Assembly (NCBI GenBank): GCA_025267735.1
Contig: CM046307.1
Span: 50,201,395 to 50,265,394 of the forward strand
Length of the DNA stretch: 64,000 bases
Direction: 5' to 3'
Source of the DNA: Mactra quadrangularis
Taxonomy: Eukaryota; Mollusca; Bivalvia; Venerida; Mactridae
The notes below the pieces were generated by a model. It made no database searches. It had not been told where the DNA came from and saw only the letters and a program-made list of their open reading frames with translations. A program made the position numbers and the translations under genes. This document shows, one piece after another, positions 36,761 through 48,991 of the stretch (its first letter is position 1; each line of letters opens with the position of its first letter).

Positions 36761-37214
36761 TCAATCAACATCACACACCACTGAACATTTAAAAAAGGCT
36801 TGTCAATGAACCTGTTTTTAACAATACCAACTTACTTCACAAATATATGTGCCAGTTAAATAAGGGTATCACTACTAAGCAATTCATAGTGAGTGCTTAT
36901 GCTGCATTGAAATGCTAGCTAGCAAAACCTGTTTATCTACCTGAATACATACATGTACTGAACACTGACATTTTCTGGAGACCACAATCTTGGTTTCGCT
37001 ACATTAAAGCAAAACTGTTGTATAGTATTTGGCCAACATAAAGAGCTTTTTAAAAGCACCAGATGTGATAAGTCTAAGTCATATAGTTATAGATGTAGTT
37101 ATTGGTACACACATAATTTAATAAAAATGTAATTGCATGTTTTGGTTTCAACCATATGCATGTTTATCAGTTTTACAGCTATTACCCCTGGTCATTGGGC
37201 TACTGTAGTGCAAT

Positions 37215-37385
37215 CAAAATATTGGCACAGCAAAATTATACGACCCTCACAGGTACCCATTCCAACCTGGGTGGAGTGAAGAAATCACAGGTACAATTCT
37301 TGTTCAAGGAAATAAGCAAAGCCCTTAGTGGGTTTGAATCTGGGACCTCTCAATCCCTTAGCATGTCTCACACTGCTCCTACTAT
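37215..37385 (-). repeat. SINE family C copy, minus orientation
   Basis: GGTACCCATTCCAACCTGGG, TGGAGTGAAGAAATCACAGG, GGAAATAAGCAAAGCCCTTA and GTGGGTTTGAATCTGGGACC are the reverse of the family C order. Confidence 0.65.
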
Positions 37386-37945
37386 ACAAACAATTTAGAC
37401 TAAGCACAATGCACCAAAGACATTAGTCAAATCCAACTGTAAAATGTAAAACAAGTCAAGTGTAGAGAAATGTTTTTTATTTACAAATAGAAAACAATAC
37501 AAGTAGATGAAAAAAAACAATTATGTAACATCAGTTTGATTAAATAATACATTGTATTACTGTTAAATTATATAGTAATTAGGAGTAATTAGTTGAAGCA
37601 GTGATAAATGTATACATGTATCTTAATCAATTTTTCATATCATTCTTAAGAAAACAAAATCCATGCCATGATTGGATAAAACATCTGATTTATAAATAAG
37701 TATATCATTACGATTCATAGAGAGAAAAGTTTGAAGAATGGTAAAACTAAGTTGTTTCATTCAACTCTCAATACATGTATTTACTACAATTGTTACAAAT
37801 ACTTTTTTTGCCATAATTATTGAATATATTTTGAATATATCAATGAACATTTTCAGAACAGGTAAAATCAACTTGAACAAAAATACAGCGCCTTATTTTA
37901 CTTAAGACATTATTTTAAACATGGATATTGTTAAATCTTATTTAA

Positions 37946-38115
37946 CTGTCAGTGGCACATTAAGCATTAACTCCGCTTATTTAACTATTCATTCAAGTAC
38001 TTCTGTACTCACTGACACTATCAATGAAATAGATATTCCTATCTATGTACACAAATTATCAAACAAATAGGTATTTAAATATGTGAAGTTAATGTATGGG
38101 CCTCTGACAGTTGAA
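37946..38115. mobile_element. Hairpin MITE, 'GGTGCATACATTAACCC' family
   Basis: AACTGTCAGTGGCACATTAA on the left and TTAATGTATGGGCCTCTGAC, AGTTGAAA on the right. The interior has AAGTACTTCTGTACTCACTG as in the other copies. The terminal AACTGTCAG/CTGACAGTT pair suggests its true ends. Confidence 0.8.
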
Positions 38116-38201
38116 AAAAATCGAACAATATGAGTTATACCATGATACAACCTTCAAGAAACATAAGTACCAGTTTGTAGATCCATTAAGACACAATTAA
38201 T

Positions 38202-38630
38202 TAGGACTGTCACAATATACCGGTATACCGCAATATGCAGCTGCTGCAATACGTACTGCAGTACAAATTTAATGTACCGGTATTTAGCAATTTTTTTTTC
38301 ATTGAAAAATTCTTCCCTTCACAAATGAAAATAGCAAAACATCAGTTTTTCATGGTTCATTCCATGAAAGCTTAAGTTCAAAGAATTTGGGCGCGTTTGA
38401 AGTGTTCACATTCATCTAAAATGCCCACATTTTCAGTCCAGTCCGCTACAGGCCCTTTCCCAACAAAATCCCATAACATACTTCAATACTGAAAAGTCAA
38501 ATAAGTTTTTTTAAGACAGAAGTATTATGCAGCCGTGTCTATGGTTTGCAAAGCAATATATCATGGTATGTATCGCGGTACAGTTCTACCGCATACCGAG
38601 ATACACTCCTGGTGTATTGTGACAGCCCTA
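38202..38630. mobile_element. hAT-like MITE with 8-bp target-site duplication
   Basis: Left end TAGGACTGTCACAATATACC; the right end reads TAGGGCTGTCACAATACACC on the other strand. It is flanked by the 8-bp direct repeat CAATTAAT at 38,194-38,201 and 38,631-38,638. An 8-bp duplication and TAGGG-TGTCA termini are hallmarks of hAT elements. It is 429 bp without transposase, with internal GGTATACCGCAATATGCAG palindromic words. Confidence 0.92.
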
Positions 38631-41600
38631 CAATTAATACATAATCACATAAGGCTAACCTATTGAGATAATCACACATCTAAATCATGTTAAAAAATTT
38701 CCCGGATAATAAATTTGAAGAGTTTAATCATTACAAGATAGTAACGAGTCAATACTCGTCATACATCTTATCATATTGCATTGACATACATTGCTGGGTG
38801 TCTCTCGGTGACACTTGCATTGGTTATGTGCTAACAACATAACTGAATAAACATACATTAACTAACTGAACATCTACATTGAAATAAAGAATAAATATGA
38901 AATTCTTAAGTTAAAATAGAATATATTAATAAAACTATTAACCAATTAAAACGATTCACATTTGAAAGAGCAATTAACAGGTGAGAGAATTGGATACCAA
39001 TTAATGACATGACATTTTTAAGTGATCTTAAATGCACCAACCATCAATTGTCTCATGTGGGAACTTGTGGGTGTTGATTTCAATTGAAAACAGACAAATA
39101 TTTTATCTACAAGAACTTTTGAATTTGGATAAAGCGCCATTTTCAAAGGGAAATAAATCTAACACTATACAAATTGAATTTATTATTCTTTTGCACTTCA
39201 CCTAGACTGCAATTACTAGCACACAGTTTCATGTCATTTAATGTATAAGTGATAATGTTATGTCCAAAAAAGTAGAAAAATAACACATTGAACCAATTAA
39301 CGGTCACTTATTGTCTTGCCAGCCACTAAAATATTGAAATCATACTCGTAATACCTTTATGTGACAAAAGATGATCGCCTATCATCGTCACATTATTTAG
39401 TATTTAACATGTACCCAGTATAAGTTTACATTTATATATAAGGTTGTATACTCTGTCAAACAGGGTTCATATCATGTGATCTGTAATATACAAGTGTATA
39501 ATCACTTATTGAAAACATGTAAAATTGATTTCAGAATTTCAAATATAATACTGATAAAAGAATGATCAAAATCTCAACATAAACTTAAAGTCTGGTTATA
39601 TATTTCATGTTTTATTCATTTTTATCACAATATAAAAGAAAGAATATAAACAGAAGATGATCAGTAACAAAAACAATAAAATTACAAACAATTAAACATA
39701 AAAACACCAGTAACAATATGTTTATATATTATGTTACACAAAGATATACAAATACAATACAAAGTTTAACATACTTTGTATTAACAATAAAATGTGAAGG
39801 CTTGATTGAATTTTTACCAATATTTCGGCCATTTTGTTTTAACTGACATAGTTTGCCATTGTCTCTGCAATTTTTTTATGAACGATTGTTTTTGGAAACT
39901 TTTGCCACAAATAAATTGTTTTAATCAACATGATATTGATATTATGTCCATGGTTTGTAATGAAAGCTGGTATTAGGGATTTGATCCTTAGTCTGCAGGG
40001 GGGAGGGGGATTAAAAAAGCCTTGGCAACTGCTTGGAAACCAGACCAGATGCAGAGTAACTCAAAGTCTGGTCAGGTTCCAAGCTCCTTGTCATTCAGAC
40101 AGTATTTCTACTAAATTTGATAAAAATTGGACAAAAATTAAGCATACAACATGTTTACCCATTTGAAAATTGTTAGAAAGAGTTGATTAAGTTATGAATG
40201 GTCATATCTTCTGTTTAACAATGGTTTTGTTAAATAACAATCTTTAACAATTAACAGAATTCAAAACAATACAAATGAAAGCATCATACAAACTACCTGC
40301 AAGCCTAGTAAAAGGCGCAGAAAGTTTTGGTCAAATATAAAAATGAATATAACAAAATTATTAAAGTAAAAACGAACATTATGTACAAGTGGATTTTTCT
40401 CATAATCTTGTGTCCTAATGTAGCTTTGTTCAGACCTCAGATGATAAATAGACTGATTGTTATAATCAAAACACAGTTGTTATTGATAGAACATGTTGTT
40501 TGACCATCCTTGATGACCAGGTATATTCTACAATTATTCTTATATAAAATGGTCAAGTGGTTAAGATGCATATTTTAAACAGTACGCCCAAAACACACTC
40601 TAGTATTGGCATTATACCACACTTTAACAGCACTAAACTAGGGCTGCCTCAGTTTGACCACTTCACAGATCAGTTCACCCACTGTATGGATGCTACTGTT
40701 CCTTTTATATCACAATTCACTAAAATTAATAAGCAACTGAAAATATCTTCCACCTTTCACAAAAACTTGTTGATCCATCGGACATTCGTCTGAAACTATG
40801 ATTATATCTAGGCATAAAAATGGAATTCAATTTTGATATTGATGACATTTAAACCATCAAAACTAATGTCCGTAAAGCACACAGTGAATTCTGATATACT
40901 ATCACATGTTATAATGTGGCAGCCCTACCAAAAATCAGTAATATCTCAGAAATATTACTAGAATACATGAATTAATGAAAGATTTTATACAATAAAAATA
41001 CAAATAGAATGTCAGATATTGTACAAATAACAATGACAAATCCACTAGGGGTCAGAGGTGAAGGCTCAATAAGAAAGTGTGGGGGCCATGTCAATGGGGG
41101 AAGGGGCCAGGTCATTCAAAGAATTATCACAATACTTGCAATAAAAATTGAAAACATGGTTCAAATTATTTATGAAGATAAAGACCCCCTCTTCTTGAAA
41201 AAAATAGTATGAACCCACCCACCCTTGGTAGGACAAATGGAATTGTCTGGATCAGCCATATGGAAAGGTCAATAACAAACAGTGTATAATACAGGTCTAC
41301 AAGTATATGGTGATAGTTCTAGAAGGAGACAGACAGGCAGGCAGGAAATCAAGACATGGTGCATTTCTGTGAAGCAGATTATAACTTCTAGTACATGCAG
41401 GTTAGAATTTTTATCATCCAGTGGACGAAAGGAGAGAGGGCAGAAAAGGGTTGAGCACACTGTTATAGAACCATCATCACATGTATGACATACAAGCATG
41501 TAGTTAGCAGCGACACTATAGTGAACATATGAATTAACAAATTAACTAAATATCAAATACAATATATGAATTAACTACAATAGTAAAAAGTTCTCTAATA

Positions 41601-41814
41601 AAACTTTGAGATTGTGTCATTCACTGTCCATATATACATAGAGATGGTACACAAATCTTCTAAACAATAGTGTATGGTGTAATCACTAGCCAATCATTTA
41701 GAACAGAGAAAGTTTGTAGCTAAGGTTTATCGTATGTAATCAATGTTTACATGTATCACACTGTTGGAAATCTCCAATCAGTCTAATGCTTACTGTTCAA
41801 CACTGATGGTCCAT

Positions 41815-41869
41815 TTACAAATCAGGGATTGAATGATCCATTAATTTCTTCATTATACTGTTACCCATA
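41815..41869 (-). CDS. SDCBP: SDCBP coding exon 7: C-terminus
   Basis: Acceptor CTATTTTTTAG. It completes the Cys codon, then [17 protein letters not shown] and TAA at 41,817-41,815. [10 protein letters not shown] matches the syntenin end (human MKSLMDHTIPEV). It is easily missed because the ORF is only 17 codons. Confidence 0.93.
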
Positions 41870-44800
41870 CTAAAAAATAGAAAATATTTAAAATAATAAT
41901 ATATATTAAAATAAATATTGCAATACAAATACAAGGACCATCAAACATGAAAATATTAAGAATAATAAATACAATCTGCGGGAATACCATTGCTTCACAC
42001 AACCTGGATGGGTCAGTCACCATACCGGTCATCAATCTATTACGCTTCTTGATCTACACAAGAATTGACCACAGTGTAGGCAAAACATTTAATAACTGTT
42101 CACAATTATCACCAACTCCTTAAGATGTGTTCTGGCTTACAACCATTATAATCTTTTACATAAAATGGGTGAAAATTTTCAAAAACCTGACTTTCCTGGT
42201 TTCAGTAGTTTTTATATAGAAGATGGACCCTATGCTGGACCTAAGATCCTGAACAGTACCAGTCCCGAACTTCAAGACTAATCCCAAACTTAAGGACCAG
42301 GGCAGAAAACTTGGTCATGCAGAAATCAACTACAAAAATGGCCATATAAAAGAATTTAATGTTAGAGTAGAAAATTAATAAAGAAATGCTTATTACCATT
42401 TAACAATATGTTCATATATAACTGAAGGCATCACTGTTATTGTTACTGTACGTCCACCAGCTTCAATGATCTCACTTGTAACTGTATCCTGTGTAAAATA
42501 ATTAATAATATTTTAGAGTCATAATAAACTATTTTCACTATGTGACCTACATCTTTAACTGAAGATAATTGACATTACACTGAGGCTACTATAACCACAC
42601 CCTTGGACAAGTGGCATTTTTGATAAACAAAGTAATCCTTTGTGTCCAAAGACATGTGACTATGTTTTTCCAAGTATATGCCAATACTTTCATTGGTGAA
42701 CAGATAATGAATATTTAGAAATGGGAGGTCCAGTATAATCTCAACTAATATTCTCTCATAAAAATGCACAGGACTTGCCTAGTTATAATCTCATGTTATA
42801 AAAATTCAAACTTTCTTCCACAACTATTTAACCAACCAATAGACCTACCAAAAACTAGCCATTAACTAAAAATTTAGTTCCTTGGGTGTAGTTTTTACAA
42901 TAATATTTACATAATGTATTCATTGTAAGGCACTTCATTTCCAAAGTATTAGGCATATGTAAATGCCGTTATTTGCCAATAAAGATGTATGTATAAATGT
43001 ATGTATGTATAAACGTACACTCAATCATAACAATGAAACATAGTACATGTATATGGATGGATCAGTGCAAAAACTGGTCTAACTTCATGTAGATAAAGGA
43101 GAATGTAGATTAGTTTTGGGCTGACCCATCCATATGATATGATTCATTTTTAATTTCTGCATCCAACTTAAGTACTTCCAACTTGTTTCCTAATCAGTTA
43201 TCATACTTGAAATGTAGTATTACTTTAAACAGAACCATGATGATAATTGGTCTAGACCCTGGAGAGACTTAGATCTCTAGACACCAGCTTTTAACTGGTA
43301 CCAGGGACATACCTTTACAAGTGGCAAGCAACTGGTACTTTAGTCAGGCCAGTATAACTAAGCAAAGAGTTTTTGTATCATATACTTCATACTGTAAAGA
43401 AACCAGTCACCACAAAACTTAACAGTTAATTACTGGACAGTAGGTCCTGTGTAGATCAAAATTTTACAGGACTGAACGAAGTCTTACAAGACTGGACATT
43501 TTACCTATTCAACGAATTGAAAACTAATCTAAGTTACCTAATCAAAAGTAGATAAGTTCAATTTTTTCTGGATGTTTGGTCAAATAAACCTATAGATTAA
43601 GACAGACCTTTGGTTTTTTACAGGATTTGTCTGTCAGTTGGCAAGGTTTTGCAATGACTGAAAGAAACAATAACTAACCTTGACTCCTACAACATTCTGA
43701 CCGTTAACTTCAATCAAATGATGATCTGTTAGTACACCATTCCTGGCAGCAGATGAATCTTTAACTAGAGATTTTATTTTACCATCTTTAAATACAAAAC
43801 CTATAAAACCATTGCTGTCTTTCTGCATTGTGATTGTTCTTTCAAATGGTCTGAAATAAGAACAGAAAATATTAATGTATATAGGTATAAAAGCACACAA
43901 CAGTAATTTATTTGAACATGAAAGTCAACATGAAACTTGTAAGCATTAATTTACATAAAATCCCAATAGAGGGACTGCTAAGAATGAAATAACCCAGCAA
44001 TTGCTTCACTTCCCCCATGAGTAAATGGGTACCAGGTTGAGGAGGTTATCCCAGACACCATTTGTCAGAAACTAAAGACTACTCACAGTGATTAGTAGAT
44101 GACATAACCACAAAGACATGGAGAAGTAGCTGAAAAGTCTTGTGAATACAGTTATGCCAAAAAATGGGACAGTTTTAATCATTCTTTGGACAATTTTTCA
44201 GTCATATCATGACAGACAGTCCACCTACTCACTGTCCCTATATTATTTGAACACTGACCTTCCCCAGAGACTGACAACTTCTCTACTTGATTATGATAAT
44301 TTATGCTACAGTTAGCAGTGCAAACATTAACCCCACTGTTATAAGTACTCACTACAGTATTTCTGTACTTATCATCAGTAATCAAGTATTTAAATCAGAA
44401 TGGTTAATGTATGCACCACTGAATTAAATTTACCAATACATAGGTAAAATTGAATGCTCATTGAAAATATTTTATGACCACACCCAACTAAGGTATGTAG
44501 AAATTAGAGATGGTCAAGGAATCGAGCTTTGACCCATGGATTTGTAGTCAGACCCTTAATCAACTGAGATAACCAAACATTGTTCCTAGATAAGGTGTCC
44601 TAGATCATAAATGTCTTATTTTTTTACCTGTCTCTTACAGCAAATGATATTCTCTGACCATCAACTTGTTTCAAAAATTTATGAGCTTTATCGTTATCCC
44701 AACCAGCGACATTCTGACCGTTAATCTGTAATATCTGATCACCAAATCTTAGACCAGCCAGGGCTGCTGGTGAATTCTGTTGTACAAGAGCAACAAATAA

Positions 44801-47071
44801 ACCCTGAAATCAATAATAATAATAATAATAAAGACTTTATTTAATGAGGCTACAAAATCAATATAATAAATAAATTGTCAATATGTCACAATATATGACT
44901 GTTTTTCTACAGCTATACAGACCACCTTGGTTATTGCAAAATTCATTCAATTTTATGCCCTTTATGACGTTCCTAGGCTTAATTTGGGGGGAAAATGGAC
45001 CTAGTTTAATGAATTCACCCAAGTTATAAATCATTCATTAATTAAAGTTGAAAGAACTTGTTTCACAATCAAGCTAAAATCAATTAATATAATCCAAACT
45101 TTATCATAGTACCAAAATCTCATTCTGAATAGATCAAAGATATGCACTTCTTCCTATGGTTAAAAAATCAGTAGTTTCAAAGATGTAAAAATAGTGCACA
45201 TAAAACCTTAACCAAGAATTGAGATATGCAACAAGTAGAATAGCCTAATATTCTCTAAAGAGTCAAATATAAAAGGGGCCAAAATTCAGACTATAGTAAT
45301 GGAACTTAGTAATCCTGTTGACAGATGTGAAATTACAAGTGAATCCCTTCATTGGTTTAAGTAAATATTGCACCTAAAACCTTAACCAAGAACTTTAATG
45401 AGCCACATGGACAAAAATGCAAAACTGAGAAGGATAGCCCCTAATTCTCTAAAGAGTCAAGAAAATAAATGTGATAACTTACATTGTTAACATGTCTGAT
45501 TCTCAAACCAATTTTGCCCTCATTATCTTTACAAGCAACAACTTCTCTGATACCTTGTTTAATTTCAGCTCTCATTATACCAGTATTGTTACCACTGACA
45601 GGTGCTACCTGCATGTTAGATGGTCTAGTCTGAGGTACAGCTACTTGTTGATCCTGTAATACAATGTGTTACAATATTGTTATATTTATTGGTCACACTT
45701 TTCAAGGGGCACAACTCTGGAGAAAACCAATCCACCATTGTTATCCACATCTGTAGGCAGTGGTCAAGTGGAAGGACAGGCTCTTAGGGACCAAGAGGAC
45801 CCGGGTGCAATCCCAACGAGGTGCACTGCTAATTTCCTTGAGCAAGAAATAAACCTTAAGTTGTTCAACTTCACCCAGGTGTAAATGGAGACTGTGAGGA
45901 ATCCCCCGCCTGAAGGTGATTTCAATGATCAGCCGTGATCATACAAGATTGCAAAGTTGGCTAATTATGTAAATGGAAGCAGACTTTAAACTGTACTTAA
46001 ACTGGTTTTTTTAACTTTTTTAATGGCACATCTTGATAAACCTATCAAAAGACCATGAAAAAAATAGAAACATTTAATATCAATGATGTGTATAATGAAA
46101 ATAACAAATAAATATTAATAGCTCACATAAGCAGTTACCCCACCTCTGTGATAAAAATATTCCATTATAGCCAGCATTCATTTAGCATAGAAATGTTTTC
46201 AGTGTCCACTGTTCAAGTGTTCCTTGTATAGCTTTTTTAGCAAAAATGTAACTTTACCACTCAGAAAAGTTAAAACAAATGTCACCAAAGTATACAAAAG
46301 ACAGTTTTTAAAAAACAACTTACATTGTAAGCAGGCAGATTTTGTTGTACAAATGTAGGTGTGAGTTGTAGACCCATATATTCATCTAATGTTGGGTACA
46401 ATGCTCCAGCACCTGTAGATTGAGTAGGGTAAGCTTGTTGTGGAGGGTACTGACCACCGGCTGCAGGGTAGGTAACTGATGGCTGCTGCGAGGCTTCATG
46501 TTGACGTTGAGCCTGATAAAATAAGTAAACTATAATATAAATTATGGCAATTTAATTTGAAGCAACATTAAGTACATGTATTATCTAGAGGGAAGTTTTA
46601 TTAACTTCCTCAGATTATTTCTTAAATTTCCCTTCAATAAGTTATAACCTAATTACTGATATATACATTTATCTAACTGTACAACAATTTATCCATTCAT
46701 GATTCAGCACTTAAGATATTACTACTTTAAATTACTCTATAGTAAACAAGGAATCTTCTTAACTCATATCAATTCATAATATGGTTAACTTACCTTCACT
46801 AAATTAATTTAGCAAATGACTGTTTGACTTCAACCAATTTTATCAAACTCACTGATTTTTCATTCAATTGAAACTGTATTATATCATAAATTGAATTTAA
46901 TTTCAAGTTTGACTTTCACAATGTTTTGAACCTTCATCACCAATGTCTGACTTGTAAATTATGAATCAGTGTATACCATGGCAGCCTAAAATATAATATT
47001 TAGTACTAAGAATATCTTACCTGAGCCATCTGGTCAACTTTCATATCTTCTAATGATGGGTACAGAGACAT
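41815..47071 (-). CDS. SDCBP: Syntenin (syndecan-binding protein), tandem-PDZ scaffold
   Basis: Complete coding sequence in seven exons: 47071-47021, 46512-46324, 45653-45483, 44803-44628, 43850-43679, 42488-42397 and 41869-41815 (906 nt, 301 aa; human syntenin-1 has 298). The N-terminus [17 protein letters not shown] matches syntenin, with LYPSL at 3-7 and LYPTL at 55-59; LYPxL motifs bind ALIX in the family. A Gln/Pro-rich linker (about 18-54) follows. PDZ1 spans about 114-195 with carboxylate loop KIGL 127-130, PDZ2 about 198-275 with GFIGF 210-214. The C-terminus ends MDHSIPDL. In the family the PDZ domains bind syndecan tails and PIP2 and act in exosome biogenesis and membrane traffic. 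All junctions are GT-AG and in frame. It converges with the kinase gene and its 5'UTR exon is at 48,049. Confidence 0.97.
42397..42488 (-). CDS. SDCBP: SDCBP coding exon 6: end of PDZ2
   Basis: Acceptor TTTTACACAG, donor GTAATAAG. It encodes [20 protein letters not shown] and [10 protein letters not shown] and ends with TG of a Cys codon. Reading through the donor would give Trp-stop, so splicing is needed for the true C-terminus. Confidence 0.92.
43044..43134. mobile_element. Small foldback element in SDCBP intron
   Basis: The left arm ATGGATGGATCAGTGCAAAA, ACTGGTCTAACTTCATGTAG is mirrored by TGTAGATTAGTTTTGGGCTG, ACCCATCCAT. A related copy lies near 60,672-60,750 (GACAGGTCAATTCAAAACTA, GTTTTGCAGTGACCCATGG). 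Confidence 0.7.
43679..43850 (-). CDS. SDCBP: SDCBP coding exon 5: most of PDZ2
   Basis: Acceptor CTTATTTCAG, donor GTTAGT. It encodes [40 protein letters not shown] and [25 protein letters not shown] and KDSSAARNG are nearly invariant in syntenins. Confidence 0.96.
44305..44425. mobile_element. Hairpin MITE, 'GGTGCATACATTAACCC' family, in SDCBP intron
   Basis: AGTGCAAACATTAACCCCAC on the left; AAGTATTTAAATCAGAATGG, TTAATGTATGCACCACTG on the right. The middle carries ACAGTATTTCTGTACTTATC. Confidence 0.8.
44628..44803 (-). CDS. SDCBP: SDCBP coding exon 4: rest of PDZ1
   Basis: Acceptor TGATTTCAG, donor GTAAAA. It encodes [40 protein letters not shown] and [18 protein letters not shown]. It ends with two bases of an Arg codon. 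The acceptor lies immediately downstream of a mobile-element tail (44,810-44,852). Confidence 0.95.
44810..44852 (-). repeat. LINE-type 3' tail 'TTAAATAAAGTCTTTATTAT' with (ATT)n, reverse orientation
   Basis: On the minus strand: TAGCCTCATTAAATAAAGTC, TTTATTATTATTATTATT. The same tail occurs on the plus strand at 54,064-54,146. It forms the pyrimidine-bearing stretch right before the acceptor of syntenin coding exon 4. Confidence 0.85.
45483..45653 (-). CDS. SDCBP: SDCBP coding exon 3: start of PDZ1
   Basis: Acceptor TATTACAG, donor GTAAGT. 57 codons, phase 0-0, including [15 protein letters not shown] and [18 protein letters not shown] is the PDZ1 carboxylate-binding loop. Confidence 0.95.
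45755..46000 (+). repeat. SINE family C copy in SDCBP intron
   Basis: AGGCAGTGGTCAAGTGGAAG (box A region), GGACCCGGGTGCAATCCCAA (box-B-like), CACTGCTAATTTCCTTGAGC, TTCACCCAGGTGTAAATGG and GATCATACAAGATTGCAAAG. It is antisense to the host gene. Confidence 0.75.
46324..46512 (-). CDS. SDCBP: SDCBP coding exon 2: Gln/Pro-rich linker and second LYPxL
   Basis: Acceptor TTTTATCAG, donor GTAAGT. 63 codons, phase 0-0: [61 protein letters not shown]. It carries the second ALIX-type motif. The linker shows repeated YP words (TYP, QYPP, AYP, LYP). Confidence 0.94.
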
Positions 47072-47097
47072 TTTGACAATTATTCTATGTTCTTTAA
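47021..47097 (-). CDS. SDCBP: SDCBP exon 2: 5'UTR end and coding exon 1
   Basis: Acceptor TATATTTCAG precedes 47097; 26 nt of UTR lead to the ATG at 47071-47069; donor GTAAG follows 47021. It encodes [17 protein letters not shown]. The ATG is preceded by TTGTCAAA, with A at -3. The start is fixed by identity with the family N-terminus. Confidence 0.95.
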
Positions 47098-47452
47098 CTG
47101 AAATATACAACACAATAATATCATATTATTATTTTTGTCACTGATATTGAATAGATCAACTTCTTTAACTAGGTGAAAGTGAATTCTGTCAATAATTCAA
47201 GCAAGAAATATGTAGTAGATAACTACCTGTCTGATTTTACATACAATTTTAGGAGTACAACCTATTTACTGAAAGTGACACTGGCACCATGGCACTTGCG
47301 TTGTAATCTAACTGTAGTTTATGATGAAACAAGAAATATATAACCAGACAGCTTCAATGCTGATGTAAAACTTATTTCAAAGTCAAATTAACATTATCTG
47401 AACAAATGATTGGTATCTAGTCCATTATATAGTAAACACACCACGTTGGCAT

Positions 47453-47515
47453 AATTACATTGTACATGTAAGTATATCAGTCTAAGACTAAATATACATA
47501 CATGTACAATGTAAT
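47453..47515. repeat. Inverted repeat in the first SDCBP intron
   Basis: AATTACATTGTACATGTA on the left and TACATGTACAATGTAATT on the right are perfect complements, separated by about 27 bp. It could be a hairpin-forming MITE or a remnant. Confidence 0.85.
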
Positions 47516-48048
47516 TGATTAGTTATAACATCATATTCTAGGAAGGTCCATGCAGTCACCATTTCTGATGAGTAATTCTACAAAAACAATGACATAACCC
47601 TACTTATAAGCAGATGTCATTTGTGACAAATTTTCATTTTCAGGAAATGAAGTTTAACAAACATGTGAGTACTATTCAGTATGGATGATAATTTAGTTAA
47701 TTGGATAAAATCAACAAAAACATAAGTCAAAACATAAACAAATATTCTTACCAGTATAAATATAAGTAATTTCAACACTAACACACGTTGTATAACTAAA
47801 TATGAACACAGAAAATAAGTATTGATATACCTTGGAATGCTTGCGAAATATGACAGCTTATCAACAAATACAATCATTGACCATGTGTATGACGTCATTG
47901 ATCATGGGACACTTACACAGTCATGAGCTAAATTTAGACATGTACACACATTCATAACTGACAAACGGCATAAATCAATTGAAAACAAAAGATTACAATG
48001 CAATATATTATTGTTATATGATAACTACAGATAAAGCAACTAACATAC

Positions 48049-48115
48049 CTAAACAAGAACTGTATAACTCAGAAAAGGACGAAAATAAACAACACTTCCC
48101 GTTTTCGTTTACAAC
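48049..48115 (-). other. SDCBP: SDCBP 5'UTR exon and promoter-proximal region
   Basis: A donor TTTAG|GTATGT (exon edge 48,049) suits splicing to the acceptor at 47,098. The exon is non-coding; its upper limit is a guess. Just upstream on the minus strand lie AACGGGAAGTG (ETS-like) and CpG-richer sequence (ACGGTCAGTGG), consistent with a TATA-less promoter around 48,100-48,180. Confidence 0.5.
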
Positions 48116-48619
48116 AAGGGAACGTTTAAATGCTAACCACTGACCGTACTGCGATTCAGTAGTGATACAATCATTGATATTGTGTTTATTGGTTTAAACT
48201 CTTTTTTCAGCGTGTAACTTTATAGATTGTGTGTAATAATGAGTATTAAAAACTAAAATAATTATGACAATTCAGTTAAAACAGAAATATTGATTTTACA
48301 GATCATCAAATATTTTTATAAATCCTATACCATACAGTCCTGTAGTACTAGCAATTTATCCTGATCATTGGGCTTCTGGCTTATGTGTAGCTAACGGTAT
48401 CTATAGAGATCGGTGAATGGATATATCTCCGTAATCCTAGCTAACACAGTGTTTCAACAGAATAAAATAAAGGAATTTGAAAACGTTTCAGGAACAGTGA
48501 CCCGTGGTATATAACAGACCTCACAAACAACCGAAAGCAAAGAGGGACCTGTAATCTTTAGATTTTTAACTTGAAAAAAGGATGCCACAATCAAATGCTT
48601 GGAACGAACAATGGCAAAA

Positions 48620-48991
48620 CAATTAGGGACTTTAGTCAGTTATCTGCCCCTGATAAAATCAGAAACAATCCAATTGGTAAGTAGGTCCTTACAGTTGGAA
48701 TCCTCGGATTTTATCATTAAAGTCCTATGAAAGGGTAACAAAATATTTCATCTAATATCTTTCTTGTTAATTAAGATATTAACAGAAGTGATGAAATTTA
48801 GGTAGTTCTTTACCCTAATAATACTTAGCTTGAATTTCAAACAAATTAAACGATTTACAAAAAAGTTATTTAAGATTAATTTTGGCAAATTAACATTGAA
48901 AAGTAAGGGTAAAATCCGAGTAATCCAACTAATAAGACCTACCTATTTGAAGAGTATACAAGGGGAAATAACTGACTAAAGTCCCTAATTG
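48620..48991. mobile_element. TIR MITE, copy 2, 24-bp perfect inverted termini
   Basis: The left end AATTAGGGACTTTAGTCAG, TTAT is the exact complement of the right end. The total is 372 bp. It matches 13,032-13,365 through most of its length, with an extra AT-rich segment near 48,735. No ORF. Confidence 0.92.

Larger units (their letters stand above)
29994..41814. other. Region between convergent genes; no protein gene recognised
   Basis: No ORF here looks like a conserved protein, and the longer ones overlap repeats. It holds the repeats listed separately plus the probable syntenin 3'UTR at its right end. On the minus strand I saw no AATAAA between 41,814 and 39,616; the first is at 39,616-39,611, so syntenin may have a 3'UTR of up to about 2.2 kb. 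Confidence 0.6.

Noticed and set aside
40557..40793. 78-codon ORF on the + strand
   Set aside because: No homology recognised, no splice context, AT-rich; probably antisense to the syntenin 3'UTR.
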